From assembly GCA_964564325.1 (NCBI GenBank), contig CAZMBD010000102.1, forward strand, positions 1-6,968: DNA of 6,968 nucleotides. Direction: 5' to 3'. Positions 1 to 5,876 of the stretch are shown piece by piece. Numbering within the stretch: position 1 is the stretch's first letter; each line of letters starts with the position of its first letter. The DNA is from JAAZMA01 sp964564325 (lineage in GTDB: Bacteria > Bacillota > Clostridia > Tissierellales > Tepidimicrobiaceae). The notes under the pieces were generated by a model, which did no database searches, was not told the DNA's origin, and saw only the letters and a program-made list of their open reading frames with translations. Made by a program: the position numbers and the translations under genes.

Positions 1-541
1 TTATTGCTTTTGCAGAACAGGATCTTTCACAAGGTCTTTTTACTTCCACTATGGCGTGAAAATGGCAAGCCTGACTACATCTACCACATTCTACACATTT
101 ATCTTGGTCTATATGAGCTTTTCTTTCAATTATAGTTATAGCATCTTGAGTACAAGTATTTAAACAATAATGAGCAACACAGCCTCTACAAGCATCTGTA
201 ACTATAAATTTGTGTATAGGGCAACGATCACAAGCTGTTTCTATTACATCTAAAACTGGTCCATTTATCTCATGTCCTTCAAGCCTATTAGATACAATAT
301 CTCCTAGTCGCTCCTCACTATCTAATTCCTTAGTAGAAAATCCTAAGGCAAATTTTGCTCTATCAGCTACAATAGCTCTTTCCTTATATACACAACAACG
401 ATAGTAGCTAGTGCTACTTTCAATTAATGTTCTAGGTAATTTATCAATTTCTTCTTCTAATTTAGATTCAAATGCAAACCTAGCTATTTCCCTTAAAACA
501 TCATTTTTTATCTTTGCTACTTCAGATTTAAATTGTCTCAT
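1..541 (-). CDS. Monomeric [FeFe] hydrogenase, group B type (N-terminal part, runs off left edge)
   Basis: This is the first 180 codons of a gene on the minus strand, cut by the window edge. The protein begins MRQFKSEVAKIKNDVLREIA and carries a Cys pair at residues 49-50 (YRCCVYKERAI). Two ferredoxin-like [4Fe-4S] motifs follow: Cys 104, 107, 118, 121, 126 and 130, then Cys 149, 152, 155 and 159, with further Cys at 171 and 175. This N-terminal layout (RCCVYKE, ACDRCPI, CRGC, CVECGRC, RPC) is what I know from clostridial group B monomeric [FeFe] hydrogenases, which couple ferredoxin to proton reduction or H2 oxidation in the cytoplasm. The H-cluster domain lies beyond the edge, so catalysis cannot be confirmed. 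The start is backed by an AGGGGGG ribosome site at about 548-555. Oddly, both ferredoxin motifs lack the usual Pro after the last Cys (CTQDAI, CHFHAI). A non-hydrogenase 4Fe-4S protein is the main alternative. Confidence 0.8.
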   Translation of the reverse strand, partial: MRQFKSEVAKIKNDVLREIARFAFESKLEEEIDKLPRTLIESSTSYYRCCVYKERAIVADRAKFALGFSTKELDSEERLGDIVSNRLEGHEINGPVLDVIETACDRCPIHKFIVTDACRGCVAHYCLNTCTQDAITIIERKAHIDQDKCVECGRCSQACHFHAIVEVKRPCERSCSAKAI

Positions 542-569
542 TTAATCCCCCCTAAATATCATATACCCT

Positions 570-597
570 ATATTAACACATTCTTTACAACTGTCAA
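570..597 (-). promoter_or_regulatory. Sigma-A-like promoter of the hydrogenase gene
   Basis: Read on the minus strand there is a perfect -35 TTGACA (592-597), a 16-nt spacer and a -10 TAATAT (570-575) preceded by TGT, which makes it an extended -10. Transcription would begin near 563, about 20 nt before the start codon. It lies between cutC and the hydrogenase gene, so the hydrogenase can be transcribed on its own. I see no terminator after cutC, so readthrough from cutC is also possible. Confidence 0.7.
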
Positions 598-633
598 TAT
601 TTCTATAAAATTAATATAATCCACTTCACTATA

Positions 634-1248
634 CTAACAGATTTTAGTTCCATGAACCTCCTTAGCTCCAGTATATTTCACTAATTTCATATAATTATCC
701 TTAGTAACTCCGCCACCAGGCAGTATTATAATTCTATCTCCAGCATAGTCTATTAGCTCTTTAATTATATCCATATTATTTAAAGCAGAAACTGCCCCGC
801 CCTTTGTCAACACCCGATTTATACCTAGTTCCACTAATTTATCTAATGCAGCCTTCTTATCTTTGATCTCATCAAAGGCCATATGGAATGTAATTTCTAA
901 ACCCTCTGCTTTAGTTTTTAATCTTTTAATAGCTTCTTCATGTATTTCATTATCCTCTGTCAATGCTCCAATTACCACTCCATCTACTCCCAAGCTTTTG
1001 CAAACTTCTATATCCCTTTCCATTATTTGAATTTCCTCTTCTGTAAATACAAAATTTCCCCCTCTGGTTCTAATGATAGGAAAAATTTTTATATCTAAAT
1101 TTTTAACAGCCATAGCAATAGTTCCATAAGAAGGGGTAGTACCTCCTTCCCCTAGATTATCACATAATTCTATTCTATCTGCTCCTTTTTCATAGGCTCC
1201 TTTAGCCTCTATATAATTTCCAACACATGCCTCTTTTAAAATATTCAT
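634..1248 (-). CDS. cutC: CutC family protein (TIM barrel, 'copper homeostasis' family)
   Basis: A complete 204-residue protein of the CutC family, a single-domain TIM barrel in the cytoplasm. Family motifs are visible in order: RIELCD at 25-30, EGGTTPS at 34-40, PIIRTRGG at 57-64, ITFHMAFDE at 119-127, RVLTKGG at 145-151, PGGGV at 177-181 and EVHGTKI near the end. It is shorter than the E. coli protein (about 248 residues) but close to the short Firmicute form. The Arg usual in the FHRAFD motif is Met here. The start is supported by AGGAGG at 1257-1262, 8 nt upstream. The family's link to copper is doubtful: in E. coli the copper phenotype was traced to the small RNA MicL encoded in the 3' part of the gene, so the biochemical role is best called unknown. 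It is unrelated to the choline TMA-lyase also named CutC. No copper genes are next to it. Confidence 0.92.
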   Translation of the reverse strand: MNILKEACVGNYIEAKGAYEKGADRIELCDNLGEGGTTPSYGTIAMAVKNLDIKIFPIIRTRGGNFVFTEEEIQIMERDIEVCKSLGVDGVVIGALTEDNEIHEEAIKRLKTKAEGLEITFHMAFDEIKDKKAALDKLVELGINRVLTKGGAVSALNNMDIIKELIDYAGDRIIILPGGGVTKDNYMKLVKYTGAKEVHGTKIC

Positions 1249-1310
1249 TTTGAAATCCTCCTCTTGTCTCGCTTAATATATAATATAAAGCAAAATTTTC
1301 CTAGCTTTAT

Positions 1311-1341
1311 TTGTGCAAGATGATTAATATTAGTATATAAT
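1311..1341 (+). promoter_or_regulatory. Possible promoter of the 571-residue protein gene
   Basis: There is a perfect -10 TATAAT at 1336-1341 and a weak -35 TTGTGC at 1311-1316 with a long 19-nt spacer. The predicted transcript would have a leader of about 40 nt. The region between the divergent cutC and this gene is almost all A and T, so a chance TATAAT is likely enough to keep confidence low. I could not settle on a promoter for cutC in the same gap. Confidence 0.35.
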
Positions 1342-1386
1342 ATATAGTAATATTAAATAAAGAATTTATTTTTTATGGAGGCAATT

Positions 1387-3102
1387 ATGTATAAATTAAG
1401 TTATGAACAAATACAAACTATTCAAGAAAATACTACTAGGAAACTAATTAATTATATAAATGATTTTATTAAAAAGGATAATTCTCTAGATTCTATTGAA
1501 TTTTATTATCCAGATTTTGATGATGAAAAAACCATGATAGCCTTTAATGTATGGGTTAGCATAGACTATCGCACTCATTATGGAAAATCTTTTATAGAGC
1601 ATATGTTAGAGGAAAAACCCCATGGATTAACCTCTTTGGAAAAAGAAATTTTAAGAGAAAGAAACAAATCTTATATTTCACTTTTTGAAATTCAAGGAAT
1701 TAGAGGGGAATTTATCTATGTATTAGATTTATTAACTATGAAGAAACACAAAATCTGGGAACCTGCTCTATCTAATATATTAAAAAAATCTGATTTAATC
1801 TTTGGGAGAATTGGACGAATAATAGAGCACAATGGATTTATAGGAAATATTAGCTTTCTTCCACCATCTGTTAAGGATATATTTATGGAAGAAGTATTTA
1901 TAGATTATAATCATTCTAGACTTAAATCTCCCGAGCTCACTATAGATAAATATTTAAAATACTGTAGTGTAAATGTCTACAAAATCTACACAGAATGTAT
2001 ATATGATGTAGTGGAAATAGAAGAAGATATTGGCTCTATTTTATATGATGAATTAGAAGAATTTGAACACTATCTAGCCCTTCAAATTCCTAGAATAAAA
2101 ATCAAAAAACATATTAATAATCTAATTAATTTATTTGAATATTATTTAATGGAAGATGAAATGACCCTATATGATTTAGACCAATTTCATATGGAGGAAT
2201 TATTAGATATAATGATAGAAGATGGCTTTGTCACTAGCCAATCTGAACTAAATTCTTATATATCTACATTAAAAAAATATTTAGGCTATTTGAAAAACAA
2301 GTCTCCTTTATATAAGGAGGCCTATGAAGATATGCTAAAAATATCCAAAAATAGATTTTTATATCTAAATAAAATTCAATATATGGAAACCCCATTTCAA
2401 ATAAATAGAAATATATCTCATAGGGTGCCTAATATGTTAAATGAGCAATCCTTCGACTTTATAATGGATTATGAAAAGTTTTTAATATACTTAATGAATG
2501 AGCCCTTAGAAGTAACTAAGAAAAGGCAATATATTAAAAGAAATAATTTATTGGAATTAAATAGTATAATGGAAAATCAAGATAATATAGATAAAAAAGC
2601 GCCAAATCAACCAGATTTTCCATTAATTCATCTATTTTATAAATTTTCTCTAGATAATGATTTAGCTAAAATAGACCATGATTTTCTAATGCCAAGTAAA
2701 AAAGCACCACAATTTCTAAGACTAAATGATGGAGAAAAATATAGCCTATTTCTACAATATATATGGAGCAATAAGTTTTTATCTTATATGAATAATTCTT
2801 TAGACGAAAAATCTTTAGAATGTATTAAAGAAAATATATTAAATTTATTAAATAATCTAGAAGAAAATATTAATTATAAATATTCTTCATTGCTACCTGG
2901 TTGCTTAGAATTCCCAGAATTCTTATTGGTTTATTACAAATATTTAGAACTATTAGGCCTATTAAAATATAATTACTATCCAAAATTTAGTATAAGTATT
3001 ACTCCATTTGGAAAAATGGTATTTAGAATATTATCTGAAGATGAAGTCCATACTAGTGGAAAACTTATAAAGTTAAGTGAATACCAGAAAAATAGTAAAT
3101 AA
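1387..3102 (+). CDS. Hypothetical protein, 571 residues, mostly helical, possible winged-helix C-terminus
   Basis: I do not recognise a named family. The ATG at 1387 is chosen because GGAGG at 1377-1381 lies 5 nt before it; an in-frame ATG at 1375 overlaps that ribosome site and cannot be served by it. There is no signal peptide or convincing membrane segment, so it is probably cytoplasmic. Residues 35-160 look like an alpha/beta domain (IEFYYPDFDDEKTM, FNVWVSID, a DLLTMKKHKIWEP turn, then KSDLIFGRIGRII). Residues 240-305 are helical and resemble a SAM-like bundle (LDQFHMEELLDIMIEDGF). Residues 355-395 contain LIYLMNEPLEVTKKRQYIKR, and 515-550 (LELLGLLKY, SISITPFGKMVFRIL) read like the end of a winged helix. 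This order loosely recalls clostridial proteins annotated as pRiA4b ORF-3-like or SEC-C-associated, but that is only an impression. Base composition and codon use match the neighbours. Confidence 0.85.
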   Translation: MYKLSYEQIQTIQENTTRKLINYINDFIKKDNSLDSIEFYYPDFDDEKTMIAFNVWVSIDYRTHYGKSFIEHMLEEKPHGLTSLEKEILRERNKSYISLFEIQGIRGEFIYVLDLLTMKKHKIWEPALSNILKKSDLIFGRIGRIIEHNGFIGNISFLPPSVKDIFMEEVFIDYNHSRLKSPELTIDKYLKYCSVNVYKIYTECIYDVVEIEEDIGSILYDELEEFEHYLALQIPRIKIKKHINNLINLFEYYLMEDEMTLYDLDQFHMEELLDIMIEDGFVTSQSELNSYISTLKKYLGYLKNKSPLYKEAYEDMLKISKNRFLYLNKIQYMETPFQINRNISHRVPNMLNEQSFDFIMDYEKFLIYLMNEPLEVTKKRQYIKRNNLLELNSIMENQDNIDKKAPNQPDFPLIHLFYKFSLDNDLAKIDHDFLMPSKKAPQFLRLNDGEKYSLFLQYIWSNKFLSYMNNSLDEKSLECIKENILNLLNNLEENINYKYSSLLPGCLEFPEFLLVYYKYLELLGLLKYNYYPKFSISITPFGKMVFRILSEDEVHTSGKLIKLSEYQKNSK

Positions 3103-3137
3103 TCCATTATAACTATAGATATACTTTGGTAATGTAG

Positions 3138-3158
3138 TATAATGATAGTATATACTAT
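3138..3158 (+). promoter_or_regulatory. Possible -10 box and overlapping 14-bp palindrome before the HDOD gene
   Basis: TATAAT at 3138-3143 could be a -10 box; no good -35 is visible 16-18 nt upstream. Just after it, 3145-3158 is a perfect 14-bp palindrome (ATAGTATATACTAT) that would cover the transcription start and end 4 nt before the ribosome site. It could be an operator, but in DNA this rich in A and T a palindrome of this size is expected about once in a window of this length. The HDOD gene may also be cotranscribed with the gene upstream, whose stop is 73 nt away. Confidence 0.3.
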
Positions 3159-3175
3159 ATATGAGGTGGAAAATC

Positions 3176-4027
3176 ATGAAAGAAAAAAGATTGAATCATA
3201 TAGTTAGCAAAGTAGATGATATGCCTATACTTCCAGGTAGAGTACAAAAAATTATAGAAATTGTAGAAGATCCAGATTCCACAATACAAGATTTAGAAAA
3301 AGAAATATTATTAGACCAAAGTTTAACATCTAGAATATTAAAATTAGCTAATTCTGCATATTATGGATATCCTAGAAAGATAAATACAGTATCTCAAGCC
3401 ACTATATTATTAGGATTTCAAACCATTAAAAGCATGGCCTTAGCATCTACTATAAACAAGATGATGGCTCATGAACTAAAGGGCTATGCCCTAGAAGAAA
3501 ATGATTTGTGGACTCAATCACAAACCTGTGCAATTATATCTAGATATATTGCAAAGGATATTAAATTTCCTAATCCTGAAACCGCTTATATTGCTGGACT
3601 TTTAAGGGATATTGGTAAAACTATATTAAATTATTATGTAGAACAAGAATACAATGCCATAGTTAATAAAGTAGAATTTAGTCATATATCCTTTTTAGAA
3701 GCTGAAGAAGAAATATTAGGATTTAATCATGCCCAAGTAGGAGAAAAAATTGCACAAAAGTGGAATTTCCCAGATGAATTAGTAGAGGCAATAGGTCTTC
3801 ATCATAGCCCAGAAAAATCTACTATAAATCCTGTGTTAGTATCCATAGTTCATATAGCTGACGCTATTACTATGATGATGGGAATAAGCATTGGAGCTGA
3901 TGGACTAGCTTACAATTTCTCTCCTTTTGCTGTAGAAACACTAGAACTTTCTCCAAAAAAACTAGAAGAATATATATCTAAATCTCATGATTTAATTATA
4001 GACCAAGATAGTTTTAAATTATCATAA
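3176..4027 (+). CDS. HDOD domain protein with degenerate metal site
   Basis: A 283-residue single-domain HDOD protein. HDOD domains are inactive or weakly active relatives of HD-GYP phosphodiesterases and usually act as signalling or scaffold modules. The typical opening is present (MPILPGRVQKIIEIVEDPDS, residues 16-35), then SLTSRILKLANSAYYG at 49-64 and INTVSQATILLGFQTIKSMAL at 69-89. At the two places where HD proteins have metal-binding His it has Gln114 (LWTQS) and Arg144 (GLLRDIGK); Asp145, His185, His209-210, His226 and Asp229 remain. Loss of these ligands argues against hydrolysis. The start at 3176 is chosen because GAGGTGG (3163-3169) lies 6 nt before it; the in-frame ATG at 3161 overlaps that site. 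It is followed at once by a hairpin terminator. No receiver or GGDEF domain is fused, so its partner is unknown. Confidence 0.9.
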   Translation: MKEKRLNHIVSKVDDMPILPGRVQKIIEIVEDPDSTIQDLEKEILLDQSLTSRILKLANSAYYGYPRKINTVSQATILLGFQTIKSMALASTINKMMAHELKGYALEENDLWTQSQTCAIISRYIAKDIKFPNPETAYIAGLLRDIGKTILNYYVEQEYNAIVNKVEFSHISFLEAEEEILGFNHAQVGEKIAQKWNFPDELVEAIGLHHSPEKSTINPVLVSIVHIADAITMMMGISIGADGLAYNFSPFAVETLELSPKKLEEYISKSHDLIIDQDSFKLS

Positions 4028-4029
4028 AA

Positions 4030-4050
4030 AAGAGGGGAAACTCCCCTCTT
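4030..4050. terminator. Bidirectional intrinsic terminator between the HDOD gene and cobO
   Basis: AAGAGGGGA (4030-4038) pairs with TCCCCTCTT (4042-4050) around a 3-nt loop, giving a 9-bp stem. On the minus strand it is followed by seven T (4031 down to 4025), so it is a textbook terminator for cobO. On the plus strand the tail is weaker (TTATCTT) but the hairpin directly follows the HDOD stop codon. It serves two convergent genes whose stops are only 28 nt apart. Confidence 0.9.
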
Positions 4051-4055
4051 ATCTT

Positions 4056-4559
4056 CTAAAACTCTATGCCTTTCCTAGCTTCGACCCCTTCATTATAATA
4101 ATGTTTTACTTCTACCATTTCAGTCACTAAATCTGCCATATCTATTAATTCATCAGGTGCATATCTACCTGTAATTACTATTTCTGTATTAGCTTTTCTT
4201 TTATTTATTACATCAATTGCCTCATCTACTGTAAATAGTTTGAAAAATAAAGCTACATTTAATTCATCTAATATTACTAAATCATGTTCTCCTTTTTCTA
4301 ATATTTCAGCACAAATATCCAAACCTCTTTTAGCTATTAAAATATCTTCCTCTGTTGGTGCTTTTTTTATAAAACAATCTCTGCCAAATTGTTGTATTTC
4401 TATATTTGGTATATAATCTACTAATTTTAATTCAGAATATGGCATTCCTTTAATAAATTGTCCAATAAATACTTTTTTCCCAGCCATAGCTGCTCTTACC
4501 CCTAATCCAATTGCTGCTGTAGTCTTACCTTTCCCATTGCCTGTATATATATGTATCAT
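4056..4559 (-). CDS. cobO: Cob(I)yrinic acid a,c-diamide / cob(I)alamin adenosyltransferase (CobA/CobO/BtuR family)
   Basis: A complete cytoplasmic ATP:corrinoid adenosyltransferase of 167 residues, the normal bacterial length being about 170-200. It transfers the 5'-deoxyadenosyl group of ATP to reduced corrinoid, making the adenosyl form used by B12 enzymes. Visible features are the P-loop GNGKGKTT at residues 7-14, VFIGQFIKG at 30-38, the acidic segment DLVILDEL with Asp98-Glu99, VITGRYAPDELIDMADLVTEM at 128-148, and the family's C-terminal signature EARKGIEF. Two adjacent ATG codons are possible; the second (4559) is preferred because GGAGGG (4566-4571 on the opposite strand) then has a 6-nt gap, against 3 nt for the ATG at 4562. 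No other B12 genes are adjacent and I see no cobalamin riboswitch in the short upstream region, so it may serve salvage of imported corrinoid. Confidence 0.93.
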   Translation of the reverse strand: MIHIYTGNGKGKTTAAIGLGVRAAMAGKKVFIGQFIKGMPYSELKLVDYIPNIEIQQFGRDCFIKKAPTEEDILIAKRGLDICAEILEKGEHDLVILDELNVALFFKLFTVDEAIDVINKRKANTEIVITGRYAPDELIDMADLVTEMVEVKHYYNEGVEARKGIEF

Positions 4560-4626
4560 CATATTCCCTCCATTTTACATATTATCATTATAATATCATT
4601 GTTACAGGGAAAAATCTATAATTTGT

Positions 4627-4655
4627 TTGCCCATATACTTGTGTTGTGGTAATAT
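4627..4655 (+). promoter_or_regulatory. Sigma-A-like promoter of the yihY-family gene
   Basis: -35 TTGCCC at 4627-4632, a 17-nt spacer, and -10 TAATAT at 4650-4655 preceded by TGG, an extended -10. Start of transcription would be near 4662. The first bases of the transcript could fold as a 7-bp hairpin (AGAAAAT 4661-4667 with ATTTTCT 4674-4680), which might protect the 5' end of the message. Confidence 0.65.
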
Positions 4656-4707
4656 ATATTAGAAAATATTAAAATTTTCTATTAATTAGAAAAAGGGTGT
4701 ATAAATA

Positions 4708-5583
4708 TTGAGTATAATTGAAAATATGAATAAAAAACTACATAAACACAAAGAAAAAAACTGGTTTAAATTTTTGAATAAACTACTTCATGGAATTAAA
4801 GATGATGAAGTACCAGCTATTGGTGGGCAATTGACATATTTTTTAATATTGTCCATATTTCCTTTTTTAATATTTTTTCTAAATATTTTAAGCTATACTC
4901 CTATAGCCCAAGAAGAAATATTAGACGATTTTCTCATAATACTGCCTACTGAAACTCAAATTTTATTGAAAGGAATTGTCAAGGAAATTGTAGGCTATAG
5001 CTCTGAAACACTGTTATCTGTAGGGATTATATTAACCCTATGGACTGGTTCCTTGGGAATAACGGCTATTATAAGGGCAGTGAATAAGGCCTATGATGTA
5101 GAAAACAAAAGACCCTATTGGAAATTAAAAGGTCTTGCCATGATATTTACAGTGGCCTTAGCCTTGGTACTTATTATAGTTTTATCCATGTTGGTATTTG
5201 GGGAAGTCATTGGAAATAAAATTTTTGCAGTATTTGGAGCTACCCATATTTTCTATCATATATGGGATTTATTTAGAGTGATTATTCCCCTTTCATCTAT
5301 GATAATTATATTTGCACTATTATATAAATTTAGTCCTACTCCAGAAGAAGGCCTAAATTTAAAATTTACTGAAACACTGCCTGGAGCAATTTTTGCTGCA
5401 GTAGGCTGGGTAATTGCCTCTATGATATTTTCTTTCTATGTCAACAACTTTGGTAATTATTCCAAGACCTATGGCTCCCTAGGAGGTATAATCATACTAC
5501 TAATTTGGCTATATATAGCAAGTATAATGATTATCCTAGGTGGGGAAATAAATGGGGCTTATAAATCAATTAAAAATGATTAA
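4708..5583 (+). CDS. YihY/BrkB family inner-membrane protein
   Basis: A 291-residue polytopic membrane protein of the YihY/virulence factor BrkB family, full length for the family. About six membrane segments are apparent, near residues 42-62, 102-122, 143-165, 190-207, 225-245 and 258-280. Family signatures include AIGGQLTYFLILSIFPFLIF (37-56), LWTGSLGITAIIRAVNKAYD (111-130), ETLPGAIFAAVGWVIASMIF (222-241) and YVNNFGNYSKTYGSLGG (244-260) followed by GGEINGAY (278-285). The biochemical role of the family is not settled; despite the old name, ribonuclease BN activity was reassigned elsewhere, and some members have been proposed as exporters. The start is a TTG at 4708, preferred because AAAGGGTG lies about 8 nt upstream; the next in-frame ATG (4726) has no ribosome site. 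The last eight codons and stop are duplicated just downstream as a separate out-of-frame copy. Confidence 0.92.
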   Translation: MSIIENMNKKLHKHKEKNWFKFLNKLLHGIKDDEVPAIGGQLTYFLILSIFPFLIFFLNILSYTPIAQEEILDDFLIILPTETQILLKGIVKEIVGYSSETLLSVGIILTLWTGSLGITAIIRAVNKAYDVENKRPYWKLKGLAMIFTVALALVLIIVLSMLVFGEVIGNKIFAVFGATHIFYHIWDLFRVIIPLSSMIIIFALLYKFSPTPEEGLNLKFTETLPGAIFAAVGWVIASMIFSFYVNNFGNYSKTYGSLGGIIILLIWLYIASIMIILGGEINGAYKSIKND

Positions 5584-5642
5584 TGCAAGGGGTGCAAGAG
5601 GGACAGTTACTCTTGCATTATAAATCAATTAAAGATAATTAA
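5559..5642 (+). repeat. 25-bp direct repeats flanking a hairpin element at the yihY 3' end
   Basis: The 25 bases 5559-5583 (TTATAAATCAATTAAA then AATGATTAA), which include the last seven full codons and the stop of the yihY-family gene, are repeated at 5618-5642 (same first 16 bases, then GATAATTAA) with 23 of 25 identical. The copies bracket a 34-bp hairpin element exactly. The second copy would encode YKSIKDN-stop, while the gene ends YKSIKND-stop. The offset of 59 bases is not a multiple of three, so the second copy is not read with the gene. Confidence 0.85.
5584..5617 (+). repeat. GGGACAGT-core hairpin element, copy 1
   Basis: A 9-bp tandem repeat (TGCAAGGGG, then TGCAAGAGG) leads into a hairpin: TGCAAGAG (5593-5600) pairs perfectly with CTCTTGCA (5610-5617), with the core GGGACAGT at 5600-5607 at its tip. 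It begins directly after the yihY stop codon and has no T-run behind it, so it is not a good terminator. It resembles the cluster at 6571-6707: its GGGACAGTTACTCTTGCA matches 15 of 18 bases of the minus-strand unit there. Confidence 0.75.
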
Positions 5643-5652
5643 GTGTGACAGG

Positions 5653-5688
5653 AGATGGCAAAGAAAGGTTTACTTGCCATCTTTTTTT
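5653..5688 (+). terminator. Intrinsic terminator of the yihY-family gene
   Basis: AGATGGCAA (5653-5661) pairs perfectly with TTGCCATCT (5674-5682) around a 12-nt loop, and seven T follow (5682-5688). It lies 70 nt beyond the stop codon, after the hairpin element and the second direct repeat, as if the original gene end had been pushed apart from its terminator. Confidence 0.92.
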
Positions 5689-5726
5689 ATGTACTTTGTT
5701 AAGTTTTGGTATATGGTTACAAAGTG

Positions 5727-5755
5727 TTTACAAAATATATGACTTACTATATAAT
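5727..5755 (+). promoter_or_regulatory. Strong sigma-A-like promoter of the cell-wall hydrolase gene
   Basis: -35 TTTACA at 5727-5732, an ideal 17-nt spacer, and a perfect -10 TATAAT at 5750-5755. Start of transcription is expected near 5762. This is a vegetative-type promoter; I do not see a forespore-type promoter, which would have been expected if the gene were purely a sporulation-stage sleB. Confidence 0.8.
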
Positions 5756-5876
5756 AGGGTTCATTATAAATCCATTGGATAAAAAAATCCTAAATTTTTA
5801 GGTCCTAGGAAATTAGTCAAGGGGTTAGCCTAAGTATAAGCTAAAATTCGAAGATAGAGTTTAGGAGGAATATACT
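5756..5876 (+). other. Structured 5' leader of the cell-wall hydrolase gene
   Basis: A leader of about 115 nt. It holds several short helices: GGAT/ATCC around an A6 loop (5777-5790), CCTAAA/TTTAGG (5789-5802), the palindrome TCCTAGGA (5803-5810), and TTAGC/GCTAA (5825-5844). TCCTAAA (5788-5794) is also an exact complement of TTTAGGA (5860-5866), which overlaps the AGGAGG ribosome site (5863-5868). Two alternative folds are therefore possible, one hiding the ribosome site. It matches no riboswitch class I know, including the c-di-AMP (ydaO) type often found before wall hydrolases. Confidence 0.4.

Noticed and set aside
210..404. Plus-strand open frame of 64 codons
   Set aside because: It lies entirely antisense to the hydrogenase gene, has no ribosome site and no recognisable protein features; it is a shadow frame.
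3145..3158. 14-bp perfect palindrome as a definite operator
   Set aside because: It is all simple A/T-rich sequence, and about one such palindrome is expected by chance in this window, so it is kept only as a low-confidence possibility.
4563..4660. Cobalamin riboswitch or clear promoter upstream of cobO
   Set aside because: The gap is too short and lacks a B12-box-like sequence; a TATAAT-like box is present on the minus strand but without a convincing -35.
4726..4728. ATG as alternative start of the yihY-family gene
   Set aside because: No ribosome site precedes it, whereas the TTG at 4708 has AAAGGGTG at suitable spacing.
5593..5617. Hairpin after yihY considered as the terminator
   Set aside because: No T-run follows the stem; the T-tailed hairpin at 5653-5688 is a far better terminator.
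5756..5876. Known riboswitch (c-di-AMP or c-di-GMP type) before the wall hydrolase
   Set aside because: The leader lacks the conserved core sequences of these classes that I can recall; only generic short helices are visible.
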